A DNA stretch of 64,000 bases from Bifidobacterium myosotis (GTDB taxonomy: Bacteria; Actinomycetota; Actinomycetes; Actinomycetales; Bifidobacteriaceae), in assembly GCF_002259745.1 (NCBI RefSeq), contig NZ_MWWW01000004.1, positions 269,502 to 333,501 on the forward strand. The letters are read 5' to 3'. Every line of letters begins with the position of its first letter. Position 1 is the stretch's first letter. Position numbers and translations under genes: made by a program. Shown here piece after piece: positions 35,699 through 44,296 of the stretch. The notes below the pieces were generated by a model, which was not told the origin of the DNA, made no database searches, and saw only the letters and a list, made by a program, of their open reading frames with translations.

Positions 35699-36745
35699 TC
35701 ATGCGCGTCCGCGCGCATCAGCACGCCGGATATGGTCCACGAACGTGCGACGGAACCCGTCCACGTCGATGTCCGTCGCCACTGTGACATGCGTCTGGAG
35801 CCCGGAATCGGCTTCTGGATTATCGGAATCATCGGAATTATCGGCAAACGTCACTTCGGTGGTGATGGCCGAGAACGGGCCGTCAACGCCGACGACCCGC
35901 ACCGTAGCGGGCCGCACGGTGAACAGCTCAGGATGCAGCAGGTACCAGGCCGCGGTCGGGTCATACATCTGCACGCCCCGGTCCACCCGTCCGTCGTCAT
36001 ACACGCCGAACAGCGCGGCGATCATCGCACCGACCGTTCCTCCTGCGCGCAAGGTCGCAACATCCGATGGGTTCAACCGTGCGTCCCATCCGATCTCCAC
36101 GCCGATCATCACCACAGGTATACCGGCACCGAAGACAACGGCCGCAGCTTCCGGGTCCACCGCGATGTTGAAATCAGGAACGGTGATTTCCGGCCGATGT
36201 GCGAATGTGCCGCCCATCAGCACGATTCGACGGATGCGTGGCAATACCTCGGGATGGCGCTGAATCAGCAGGGCGATGTTGGTGAGCGGTCCAAGCGCCA
36301 GAATATCCACCGGACGATCGGCGGCCGTGATCACCCGTGCCTCGGCACTCACGGCGTCCTCGCCGATCAACAGCGACGTATCCGGCTCGGGGAAGACGAA
36401 ACCGTCCATGCCCGAATCGCCGTGAATCTCCGGCGCGTACACCACCGGCCGGCTCAGCGGCGTCGCAGCGCCGCGCGCCACGGGAATCCTGTGGTTCAGA
36501 AATGTCAACAGTTTCAGGGCATTGTCGGTGGTATGCCCGATGTCCACATTGCCGCTAACGGTGGCGATGAGACGGATATCGACGGCGTCCGAGGACAGCA
36601 GCGCCGCTATGGCCGCCGCGTCGTCGATACCAGGATCAGTATCGATGATGAGCGGCCAAGCCTCACCGACACGGCCCGGGGCGGAGGATGCCCCGCACAG
36701 TTCCGCCGTCACAGGATGCCGAAGGCTTTGATGACAATCATTCAT
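35699..36745 (-). CDS. Nucleoside hydrolase (IunH/preQ-type fold)
   Basis: A 348-residue nucleoside N-ribohydrolase with canonical IIDTDPGIDDAAAIAAL (metal-binding Asp residues, from about 33). It also has the inner VSGNVDIGHTTDNALKLL, GMDGFVFPEP, DILALGPLTNIALL, FNIAVDPEAAAVVF and a C-terminal YDPTAAWYLLHPELF. The N-terminal 30 residues are an extension. It has no signal peptide and acts in the cytosol. Placed just upstream of the importer-mtnK-mtnA-RLP genes, it could release methylthioribose, 5-deoxyribose or ribose from a nucleoside; the substrate is inference. It shares little with the longer hydrolase at 25525. Confidence 0.9.
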   Translation of the reverse strand: MNDCHQSLRHPVTAELCGASSAPGRVGEAWPLIIDTDPGIDDAAAIAALLSSDAVDIRLIATVSGNVDIGHTTDNALKLLTFLNHRIPVARGAATPLSRPVVYAPEIHGDSGMDGFVFPEPDTSLLIGEDAVSAEARVITAADRPVDILALGPLTNIALLIQRHPEVLPRIRRIVLMGGTFAHRPEITVPDFNIAVDPEAAAVVFGAGIPVVMIGVEIGWDARLNPSDVATLRAGGTVGAMIAALFGVYDDGRVDRGVQMYDPTAAWYLLHPELFTVRPATVRVVGVDGPFSAITTEVTFADNSDDSDNPEADSGLQTHVTVATDIDVDGFRRTFVDHIRRADARGRA

Positions 36746-36804
36746 GGTCGTTCGCCTATTGCTCGCCTTTCACTGCGGTCCACAGGTTCCGCCGATAATC
36801 GGCA

Positions 36805-37401
36805 TCATTTCGCGATGCGTGAGGTGATCACGCCGGTATTGAAACCGAACAGATGCAAGCCTTGGTGGAAGCGCGCGTATTCGATTTTGATGCACCGGTC
36901 CATGACCACCTGCAGGCCCAGGGATTCGGCCTGTTCGGCCACGTCGTCATTCCAGATACCCAGCTGGATCCACAGCACCGGGGAGCCGATTCTGGCGGCC
37001 TCCTCGGCGATGGGTGGGATGGCGGAGGCGCGACGGAACACATCCACGATGTCCGGCACCTCCGGCAGCGAGGCGAGATCAGGATAGACTGGATGGCCCA
37101 GAATCTCCGTCTCGCGCGGATTGACGAAATACACCTTGTATGGCGTGGTCTGCAGCAGGTACGTGGCCACGAAGTAGCTGGCGCGCGCCGGATTGGAGGA
37201 GGCGCCGACGATGGCGATCGACTTGGCGTTCTCCAGGATGTGGCGTCGGGTCAGCGCATCCGGTTCCTTCCAGCGCCGCTCCCCCACCGGGGTCGGAGCC
37301 TCACATGCGGCGGCCATATGGGGAGCCGTCAAACCAATGCCCTGCCCCGCACGGTTGAGCGTAATCTTCGGTGCTTGCTGGTTGGATGTCTGCTCGCTCA
37401 T
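36805..37401 (-). CDS. CoA-binding domain protein (YccU-like)
   Basis: A 198-residue CoA_binding_2 family protein. The Rossmann core is HILENAKSIAIVGASSNPARASYFVATYL, then KVYFVNPRETEILGHPVYPDL, PDIVDVFRRA and VVMDRCIKIEYARF. Such proteins bind CoA in the manner of succinyl-CoA synthetase subunits but have no known reaction. It overlaps the metY stop by 4 bases, so it is coupled to metY. The pairing of a CoA-binding protein with an O-acetylhomoserine sulfhydrylase is common, which suggests a link to thiol metabolism. Confidence 0.88.
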   Translation of the reverse strand: MSEQTSNQQAPKITLNRAGQGIGLTAPHMAAACEAPTPVGERRWKEPDALTRRHILENAKSIAIVGASSNPARASYFVATYLLQTTPYKVYFVNPRETEILGHPVYPDLASLPEVPDIVDVFRRASAIPPIAEEAARIGSPVLWIQLGIWNDDVAEQAESLGLQVVMDRCIKIEYARFHQGLHLFGFNTGVITSRIAK

Positions 37402-38741
37402 GCCTGTTCCTTTCCATTCTCGCCATGCTCGCCGGATTCGGACTGTCCCGCGACTTCGGCGCTGGCCTGCAACGCCTGTTCGAGGTCGCGCAGCAGGTCA
37501 TCCACCGTTTCGATGCCGATGCTCAAGCGAATGGTGCCCTCGCCGATGCCCGCCTCGCGCAATTGTTCTGCGGAAAGCTGCCCGTGCGTGGTCGAAGCCG
37601 GGTGGATGGCCAGCGACTTCACGTCGCCGATGTTCGCCACATGGCTGAACAGATTCAGCGAGTCGATGAACTTCTTGCCCGCCGCGCGTCCGCCCTTGAT
37701 GTCGAAGGAGAACACCGAACCGGAATCGCCGTTCGGGAAGTACTTCAGCGCACGGCTGTGATGCGGATGGCTCTCCAGACCGGCCCAGTACACGGCCTCG
37801 ACCTGCGGCTGGGTTTGCAGCCATTCGGCGATGCGGCGCGTGTTGTCGACCTGCCGCTGCACGCGCAACGGCAGCGTCTCGATGCCCTGAGCGATGAGGA
37901 ACGCGGAATGCGCGCTGATGGCGGGGCCCACGTCACGAAGCTGCTCGGCGCGCAACCTGGTCAGGAAGGCGTACTGGGCGAAATTGCCCACCCACGTCAG
38001 ACCGTTGTAGGACGGCACCGGCTCGTAGAAGGCAGGGAAGCGCTCCTGGCTCCATTGGAAGGTGCCGGAGTCCACCACCACACCGCCCAACACCGTGCCG
38101 GCGCCGCTGAGGAACTTGGTGGCCGAGTGAATCACGATGTCGGCGCCATGCTCGATGGGCCGCATCAGATACGGCGTGGCCATCGTCGAATCGACCACCA
38201 GCGGGATGTGCGCGGCGTGCGCCACTTCGGCCAGTCCCTCGATGTCCGCGATCTCGCCGGACGGATTCGCCACAGCCTCTACATAGATCAGTTTGGTCTT
38301 GTCGGTGATGGCCGCAGCATAATCCCGGGGGTCCTCGCTGTCCACGAACTTGGTGACGATGCCCAGACGGCGAAGCGTGACGTCCAGCTGGGTGATGGTG
38401 CCGCCATAGAGCTGCGCGGAGGCGACAATCTCATCGCCCTGCGACGCGAGCGCCACGAACGTGATGAATTCGGCGGACAGGCCGCTTGCCGTGGCCACCG
38501 CACCTAATCCTCCCTCCAAGCTGGCCACGCGCTCCTCGAGTGCGGCCACCGTGGGATTGACAATCCGCGAGTAGATCTCGCCGTATTTGCGCAAAGCGAA
38601 CCGGGCCGCCGCGTCATCACTGTTTTCGAACACGAACGCGGCCGACTCGTAAATCGGCAGCGCACGAGCGCCCGTGGCCTTATCCGGGATATTGCCGGCA
38701 TGCACCGCACGGGTAGCGAAGCCGAATTCCTCATCCGCCAT
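37398..38741 (-). CDS. metY: O-acetylhomoserine sulfhydrylase (aminocarboxypropyltransferase)
   Basis: A 447-residue pyridoxal-phosphate enzyme of the Cys/Met metabolism family. PLP-binding Lys209 is in IHSATKFLSGAG. The stretches YSRIVNPTVAALEERVASLEG and VANPSGEIADIEGL and the length of about 430-450 are typical of MetY rather than MetB. It makes homocysteine from sulfide, or methionine directly from methanethiol, with O-acetylhomoserine. GGGAAAGGA precedes the ATG. It heads the leftward array that ends in the RuBisCO-like protein and is divergent from the cupin gene. Confidence 0.93.
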   Translation of the reverse strand: MADEEFGFATRAVHAGNIPDKATGARALPIYESAAFVFENSDDAAARFALRKYGEIYSRIVNPTVAALEERVASLEGGLGAVATASGLSAEFITFVALASQGDEIVASAQLYGGTITQLDVTLRRLGIVTKFVDSEDPRDYAAAITDKTKLIYVEAVANPSGEIADIEGLAEVAHAAHIPLVVDSTMATPYLMRPIEHGADIVIHSATKFLSGAGTVLGGVVVDSGTFQWSQERFPAFYEPVPSYNGLTWVGNFAQYAFLTRLRAEQLRDVGPAISAHSAFLIAQGIETLPLRVQRQVDNTRRIAEWLQTQPQVEAVYWAGLESHPHHSRALKYFPNGDSGSVFSFDIKGGRAAGKKFIDSLNLFSHVANIGDVKSLAIHPASTTHGQLSAEQLREAGIGEGTIRLSIGIETVDDLLRDLEQALQASAEVAGQSESGEHGENGKEQA

Positions 38742-38988
38742 GATTGTGTGTCCTTTCCCACCTGTTTGCCATATGCGGGCCGCAGCAACGCTGCCTTACC
38801 TCGCACCGACCATCGCCGCACATGGATATACGGCAAGCATAGAAGCGAATATAACAGGAATCCATAGCCGCGCAGGGCATCCGCCGAATCGCGGTTTTTC
38901 AACGTTTTCATGCCTTTGATAGCCCTCTATAACTTATTGCGATATCACCCGGGACCACTTTGCCGTACCCGGCGACGCCTCCTGATGC
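38742..38988. promoter_or_regulatory. Divergent promoter region between metY and the cupin gene
   Basis: About 250 bp. On the plus strand TATAACTT (about 38925) could be the cupin -10; on the minus strand TATATTCG (about 38850) could be the metY -10. I searched by eye for SAM riboswitch elements and saw none. A shared control region would fit co-regulation of the two genes. Confidence 0.45.
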
Positions 38989-39510
38989 ATGATAGGGAGC
39001 ATGGCAGAACAGCAGCAATCGCAACAAGACACCTACCGCACGCCCAGTCACGTCATCAAGCCATTGGTCCCCTTCCGCGCCGAAACCGAAGAAGGACGAT
39101 GGGAAGACGTCGACCAGCTGGTCTACAAGGAGCACGACACCACCTTCCGCACGGTGACGCGTCGCATCCTGTTCGATTCCAACGCCGGCCAAGGCAATCA
39201 GGTGCGCTACTTCGAGGTGCAATCCGGCGGCTGGAGCACGTTCGAACATCACGAGCACACCCATGAGGTGATCATCTTCCGTGGCAGCGGCACCGCACTG
39301 GTCGGATTCGAGACGCGGCATGTCAAAGCTGGCGATCTGGTGTTCGTGGGGCCGAATGAATGGCATCAGTTCAGCGCCACCGATGATGGACCGCTCGGCT
39401 TCATCTGCATCGTCAAGGCCGACCGCGATCATCCGATCCGCCCTACCGCCGAGGAGCTGGAGCAGATCTACGCCGAGCACCCCGAGCTCAAAGGCGTCAT
39501 TCGGGTCTGA
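38989..39510 (+). CDS. Cupin-domain protein, candidate methylthioxylulose 5-phosphate methylsulfurylase
   Basis: A 173-residue single-domain cupin. The metal site is formed by FEHHEHTHEVIIFRGSG (H88, H90 or H92, E93) and, later, VGPNEWHQFSA (H126), followed by GPLGFICIVKADRDHP. This form resembles the cupin of the R. rubrum methylthioadenosine-isoprenoid shunt that releases methanethiol from 1-methylthioxylulose 5-phosphate. The name is an inference from that resemblance plus the nearby RLP, mtnA and metY. Starts at 38989 and 39001 are both possible; the GGGAG at 38995-38999 suits neither well. It could instead be an unrelated sugar-binding cupin. Confidence 0.75.
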   Translation: MIGSMAEQQQSQQDTYRTPSHVIKPLVPFRAETEEGRWEDVDQLVYKEHDTTFRTVTRRILFDSNAGQGNQVRYFEVQSGGWSTFEHHEHTHEVIIFRGSGTALVGFETRHVKAGDLVFVGPNEWHQFSATDDGPLGFICIVKADRDHPIRPTAEELEQIYAEHPELKGVIRV

Positions 39511-39539
39511 GTGCGCTGTGCGACGGACGTGTTCGCACG

Positions 39540-40766
39540 CTACCGTCCGGCACACAGCCAATCGATGACGTTCATAATCCGAATGCCCTCCTCGGTCGTG
39601 CCCTCGCTGAACCAGTCGAGCGTAAGCACCAGACGCGGGAAGGCATCGTTTAGCTTTCGCAACGGGGCCAGCTCGCGTTGCCGGTTCTGTTCCTCGGTCA
39701 TATTCAAGGTGACCTGAATATACAGCCTCTCCGTGTTGCGGCGGGCCACGAAATCTATCTCGCCCGCCGGCAATGCACCGATGGAAACCGCATAACCGCG
39801 CCGTTTCAACTCCATGAACACAATGCCTTCGAGCTGGGCTCCGCGATCCGCGCCGTTGAAACCGGTCGCAAGATTACGCAAGCCGTTGTCCACCGGATAG
39901 TACTTGCGCTGCGGTCTGAGCATCTCCTTTCCCCGCATACGCTCCTGTTCGGCGGAATACACGATGAACGCCTTCTCAAGTGCGTTGATCTGATTGTCGA
40001 TGGTCGTATATGTCGCATTCACACCAGCGCTTTTCAATGCGCGGACGACATTATTGACCGAGAACAGGTTCGCCGACGTGGAGAACAGGTAACGGGACAG
40101 CTTCTCCAGCGTGGCCAGATCACGCACGCCGTACCGGCCAGCCACATCCTTTATGATCACCGACTCATATACCGCAGTGAGAATCTCCGTCGCCCTGCGC
40201 TCATCCGGCAATCCCGCGGCGAACAGTCCCGGCATACCGCCGAACATCATGTATTGGCCGAATAACCGATCGACGGAATCATCGGCGTTCTTCGCACGAC
40301 GGTAGCCGAGATATTCCTCGAACGACAGTGGATACACCGGTACGGTTACGTATCGGCCTGTAAGGTATGTGGCGAGCTCGCCGGACAGCAGCCTCGCGTT
40401 CGAACCGGTGATGTACACGTCCGTATTGTCCCGAGTGTGCAGTTTGCGTACGACCTCCTCCCAGCCGGCCACATCCTGGATTTCGTCCAGAAACACATAG
40501 AACGTACCGTTTCGGGATTGGCGGAAGGCTTCGACAAGGTCCGCATACAACGATTTCTCGTCGTATCCGATTGGGATATCAAATGCATCGAACCTGCGCA
40601 CGAAAACATTGGACTCCGGCACACCCTCAGCTATCAGCATGTCCGCGTATTTCGACAGCAATGTGCTCTTGCCGCATCGCCGCACGCCGGTAAGCACTTT
40701 GATTTCCGGAGTATCACGATGCGACCGCAATGATTCAATCAGTTTCTTTCGTTCGATGAAAACCAT
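39540..40766 (-). CDS. AAA ATPase with DUF4143 domain
   Basis: A 408-residue P-loop ATPase of the AAA_14/DUF4143 family. Walker A is LTGVRRCGKSTLL, Walker B FYVFLDEIQDV, and YITGSNARLLSGEL is the sensor region. The C-terminal half holds the DUF4143 domain with an embedded nuclease-like stretch (GEIDFVARRNTERLYIQVTLNM, a PD-(D/E)xK-like pattern). The family is frequent in gut bacteria and has no settled role. The ATG at 40766 is chosen; GAGG lies 11 bases upstream; ATG 40775 and GTG 40778 are alternatives. A palindrome overlaps its promoter. Confidence 0.85.
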   Translation of the reverse strand: MVFIERKKLIESLRSHRDTPEIKVLTGVRRCGKSTLLSKYADMLIAEGVPESNVFVRRFDAFDIPIGYDEKSLYADLVEAFRQSRNGTFYVFLDEIQDVAGWEEVVRKLHTRDNTDVYITGSNARLLSGELATYLTGRYVTVPVYPLSFEEYLGYRRAKNADDSVDRLFGQYMMFGGMPGLFAAGLPDERRATEILTAVYESVIIKDVAGRYGVRDLATLEKLSRYLFSTSANLFSVNNVVRALKSAGVNATYTTIDNQINALEKAFIVYSAEQERMRGKEMLRPQRKYYPVDNGLRNLATGFNGADRGAQLEGIVFMELKRRGYAVSIGALPAGEIDFVARRNTERLYIQVTLNMTEEQNRQRELAPLRKLNDAFPRLVLTLDWFSEGTTEEGIRIMNVIDWLCAGR

Positions 40767-40773
40767 GACATGC

Positions 40774-40813
40774 ATCACCTCGTATTTTTAGTATACCCAA
40801 AATAAGAGGTGAT
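40774..40813. promoter_or_regulatory. Palindrome over the ATPase promoter and ribosome binding site
   Basis: ATCACCTC-g-TATTTT (40774-40788) and AAAATA-a-GAGGTGAT (40799-40813) form an interrupted inverted repeat. On the minus strand a TATACT -10 candidate lies in the centre and the GAGG binding site in the right arm. It could be a repressor operator. If transcription starts upstream, it could also be a hairpin hiding the ribosome binding site. No gene is seen from 40814 to 41070. Confidence 0.55.
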
Positions 40814-41070
40814 ACTAACTGCTATTTATAGTGCACCATAAGCTATTCACGCGCGATGCTACGTTGCATGCGAATGGACGGCATTGGCATTGGCACCATG
40901 GCTGCACTCGTCCAACAGTTTCCAGCACCGAAGTCGCTCATCTCCGCTGAATAACGCTATCGAGAGTGTCGTCTTGCTATGGATTTCAGCCCAGCGGAGC
41001 CTCCCGCCACATCACCGCCCGCCGCATCACCAACCGAACTAAATCACCGCGCTGCCCCTCATATCGAAAA

Positions 41071-43395
41071 TCACCGACCTCCGAAGGAGCCGCCGCCGGA
41101 ACCGCCGGACGAGCCGCCAAAGCCGCCACCGGAGAAACTGCCACCGCTGCCGAAGCCGATGCCGCCGCCGGAATCGGAGCTGGACGGCGCGGCGGCATCG
41201 ATGGTGGAGGTGATGTCGGCGAAGCCTGCGGACAGTTGCGAGCCCAAATCACCGAAGCTCGGCGCATAGGAGCTGCCGCCGAACAACGGGGTCGCACCGA
41301 ACTGTCCGGCGAGTCCACCGGCGGCCCCGGCACCAGCCCCAGCGCCAAGTCCACCAGCACCAGCACCGCGCGAATCCCCGCGCCCGTACCGGTTGTCGCC
41401 CCAAGCACCCCAACCGTACGGCCGGTATGTCCAGTAGAACATGGAATCGGCCGCGTTGTCATCGAGCCAACGTGGGTCGGATACCTGCGGATAGGCGCGC
41501 GCAAGCTCACGCATCACCTGTTCGGAGATGCCGAAGGCGGCGGCGTAGACCATGTACCAGTCCCATAGCGCCAAATCGGCGGTACCGCGGTCGGTGAAGT
41601 TGGAGAAGTCCTGCATATAGTGCTTGAGGCCCAGGCAACGGCCGGCGAGCTGCTGTCCCTGATCGGTCAGCTCGTGCATCGCGCCGGAGGTGGCACAGAA
41701 CAGGCCGACAAGGAATATCGGCAGCCCGGTAATCAGGCCGACCATGCCGTACCCGATGATGACGTTGGCGAGCATCGCGCCGAAACCGAGCACCGCGGCG
41801 AGCGTACCGGCGAGTATCCACTGCCATGCCCGCGAGCGCGAGGCGTTGAGCCGCGCGTATTCCATGCCGCACGCGCCGGTGAATTTGCCGAGCTCGAGAT
41901 ACCCGTCCTCCCAACCGACGCAGGCCGCCCGCATCTGCTTGAGATCGAACACGGGCGCGCCGACGCGCTTGGAGATCACGATGAGCAGGTGCAGCAGCGC
42001 ACCCTCGGACTCGCTCAGCCCCAGTTGCTCCCGGTTGGACCGGTCATCGAGCGACACCGGCAGAATCACGATGGTACTGGTGGCTGCAGCGGCCTTCCGA
42101 CGGCCTGGATCGCCGTCGATCATACGGCTCAGTGCCAGCGGGGTGGCCTTGCTCATGTCGATGCCGCGGTACATGTCCGCCGGGCCGGGGTAGATGGCGA
42201 TGGCCTTCTTCACCGCGAGCGCCAGCAACGTGGCGGTGAGCTGCCGGTTGGACAGGGACGTCTTGGACGGCTCGACCACGTCCACGAGTTTGGCGGCGGC
42301 GGCCGGACTGATGCCGGGCTGGTCACGCCAATACTCCAGCTCGCCACGGTATTTCGCGCGACGGTTGCTGGTGATGGAGGCATACAGTCCCCACGCACAC
42401 AATGCCGCGCCGAGCACGACCGTGGCAATCCAGAAAATGAGTCGCGCGCGGGCCGCGTTGCGCTGGCTCTCACGCCACTGCCGTTCCTGCTCGGCCTCAC
42501 TGCGCTTGAGCGCATCCAGATGATCGCCCGCGCGCGTGCGGGCGATGCCGCTGTTGCCGTTCGGGGTGACTGCGTAGGCGGCCACCAAATCCAGATAGTC
42601 GCCGGACTTGATGTTGTACGCCTTGAAGGTGAGGCCGCCGTCCGCGGCACGAGCCGTCTCCGAAGTGCGCTCGGTGTGCAGCCACGCCCAGGAGTCGTTC
42701 ACGCTGACGCCTGCGGGGAAGTGCACGGTACCGCTGACCGTACCGATCGGTACCGGGTTCGACCGGCCGAACGGCTCCCATTGGAAGGCCGCCACGTCAT
42801 CCCACTGCGTGGCCACGTCATGCATGGTGAAGCGCACGTCGAACTTCATGCTGTCCGCCTCGTCGGTGGCGGGTATGTTCCAGCCGATTTCCACGGTTTT
42901 GACTGAATCGGCGGTATTGGCGGGGGCGAATCCGTCCTCGCCCGGATGATAGAGCTTGGGGGCATAGTCGCCGGCGGTCACATCCGCGATGTACCAGTGG
43001 TTGGCGTAATCGGAATCCCAGGCCGCGTCCGACACGTCGCTGGGTGACTGGGGTTCGCTTTGCTGCGCATAGTCGGTCCCGCTGGTGACGTTGGTGACGC
43101 TGATGTCCGTGATGTCGGTGAGGTTATCCGCGCGTAGACGGTACTGCTGGTACAGCTGCTTCCATGGCTTGACGTTGCCGTCGCCGTCCTCGCGCTGCTT
43201 GAGCTTCACGTCGATGTGCTGCGTGACCTCGAGATCGCCGGAGGTGGTGACGTTCACGTCATAGTCGAGCGTGCGATAACTCAAGTCCGCGTCATCGGCG
43301 ATGCTGGGTGCGAACGTGAGCACGGCGAAGATGGAGGCCATCACCAGCGTGATGATGACGCTGAGGATACCCGCACGGATGAATCGCTTTCCCAT
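41071..43395 (-). CDS. DUF2207 family membrane protein
   Basis: A 774-residue membrane protein. A signal or anchor helix (ILSVIITLVMASIFAVLTF) is followed by an extracellular DUF2207 domain (LSYRTLDYDVNVTTSGDLEVTQHIDV), a helix near residue 320 (LIFWIATVVLGAALCAWGLY), a cytosolic segment, and two more helices near 560-600. The C-terminus is Gly/Ser/Phe-rich (GGSFSGGGFGG), the hallmark of the family. It ends about 105 bases after the upstream LemA gene, the usual partner. Function is unknown; an envelope role is assumed. Confidence 0.88.
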   Translation of the reverse strand: MGKRFIRAGILSVIITLVMASIFAVLTFAPSIADDADLSYRTLDYDVNVTTSGDLEVTQHIDVKLKQREDGDGNVKPWKQLYQQYRLRADNLTDITDISVTNVTSGTDYAQQSEPQSPSDVSDAAWDSDYANHWYIADVTAGDYAPKLYHPGEDGFAPANTADSVKTVEIGWNIPATDEADSMKFDVRFTMHDVATQWDDVAAFQWEPFGRSNPVPIGTVSGTVHFPAGVSVNDSWAWLHTERTSETARAADGGLTFKAYNIKSGDYLDLVAAYAVTPNGNSGIARTRAGDHLDALKRSEAEQERQWRESQRNAARARLIFWIATVVLGAALCAWGLYASITSNRRAKYRGELEYWRDQPGISPAAAAKLVDVVEPSKTSLSNRQLTATLLALAVKKAIAIYPGPADMYRGIDMSKATPLALSRMIDGDPGRRKAAAATSTIVILPVSLDDRSNREQLGLSESEGALLHLLIVISKRVGAPVFDLKQMRAACVGWEDGYLELGKFTGACGMEYARLNASRSRAWQWILAGTLAAVLGFGAMLANVIIGYGMVGLITGLPIFLVGLFCATSGAMHELTDQGQQLAGRCLGLKHYMQDFSNFTDRGTADLALWDWYMVYAAAFGISEQVMRELARAYPQVSDPRWLDDNAADSMFYWTYRPYGWGAWGDNRYGRGDSRGAGAGGLGAGAGAGAAGGLAGQFGATPLFGGSSYAPSFGDLGSQLSAGFADITSTIDAAAPSSSDSGGGIGFGSGGSFSGGGFGGSSGGSGGGSFGGR

Positions 43396-43499
43396 GATTC
43401 CCTTCCCTATCGTGGCTTTGTCGTCAACGTCACACCAACCACGCCAACGTCACGCCAACGCCACGTTCTCATCGCCTATCTCCGGCCGGAACCGCGGCG

Positions 43500-44078
43500 T
43501 CAGAACGCGACCCGCGGCGCTTGGCGGGCGGGCTCGTCGGCCTCGAAATACTGGGCCTGCTCGAAGTGGAAGAGCCCGGCGATGATGTTGGTGGGCACGG
43601 TCTCGATGGCGGTGTTGAGCTTCAGCACCACGTCGTTGTAGAACTGGCGGGCGTAGGCGATCTTGTTCTCCAGATCCTTGAGCTGGCCCTGCAAATCCAT
43701 GAAGTTCTGGTTGGCCTGCAACGCCGGATAGGCCTCGGCCGTCGCCTGCAGGTTGAGCAATGCGCGGGAAAGCTGGTTTTCAGCCTCGGCACGCTGCGCC
43801 GTAGTGCCGTTCGGATCGGTTGCCGCGGCCACGGCACCGGCACGGGCGGCGGTCACCTGACTGAGGACCGCGTTCTCATGCGCCGCGTACCCCTTGACGG
43901 TTGCGACGAGGTTCGGAATCAGGTCGGCACGCTGCTTGAGCTGCACGTCGATCTGCGCCCATCCGTTCTTCACCCGGTTTCGCAGTGTGACGAGATTGTT
44001 GTAGGCGCCGATGGCCCAGATGATGATGGCGATGACGAGAACGATGACAACGATGCCGATAATCAGGCCGACGCTCAT
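43500..44078 (-). CDS. lemA: LemA family protein
   Basis: A 192-residue membrane-anchored helical protein. One N-terminal helix ([20 protein letters not shown]) is followed by a helical bundle with [75 protein letters not shown], the typical LemA blocks. It is paired with the DUF2207 protein downstream, an arrangement seen in many bacteria. The role is unknown. Confidence 0.93.
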   Translation of the reverse strand: MSVGLIIGIVVIVLVIAIIIWAIGAYNNLVTLRNRVKNGWAQIDVQLKQRADLIPNLVATVKGYAAHENAVLSQVTAARAGAVAAATDPNGTTAQRAEAENQLSRALLNLQATAEAYPALQANQNFMDLQGQLKDLENKIAYARQFYNDVVLKLNTAIETVPTNIIAGLFHFEQAQYFEADEPARQAPRVAF

Positions 44079-44126
44079 GTGCGCTCCTTCGTGCGGGGAC
44101 CCTTCTTGAGTCCAACGATACTACGC

Positions 44127-44156
44127 AAAAAGCCCGCCGCATATAGCGACGGGCTT
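44127..44156 (-). terminator. Rho-independent terminator of pnp
   Basis: On the minus strand: AAGCCCGTCGC, loop TATAT, GCGGCGGGCTT, then TTTG. It lies 140 bases after the pnp stop and 49 bases before the lemA start. REP-like hairpins at 44163-44280 come between it and pnp. Confidence 0.85.
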
Positions 44157-44162
44157 GAGCTT

Positions 44163-44280
44163 ATCGTTGGCTCCCCTCGCTGAGGGGAGCTGGCCGCGAA
44201 GCGGGCGGAGGGGAGTAACTGCTTACGGGGAACTCCCCTCAGTCTCACTTCGTTTGACAGCTCCCCTCAGCGAGAGGAAC
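44163..44280. repeat. REP-like hairpins (GAGGGGAGC family)
   Basis: GGCTCCCCTCGCTGAGGGGAGCTGGCC (44170 on), then GGAGGGGAGT, then ACTCCCCTCAGTCTCACTTCG and GACAGCTCCCCTCAGCGAGAGGA. Two head-to-head copies in the 3' region of pnp. Confidence 0.75.
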
Positions 44281-44296
44281 CTAAGACCGGCTGATC

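Noticed and set aside
38742..38988. SAM riboswitch upstream of metY
   Set aside because: No recognisable SAM-I, SAM-II or SAM-IV core elements by eye; a covariance search would be decisive.
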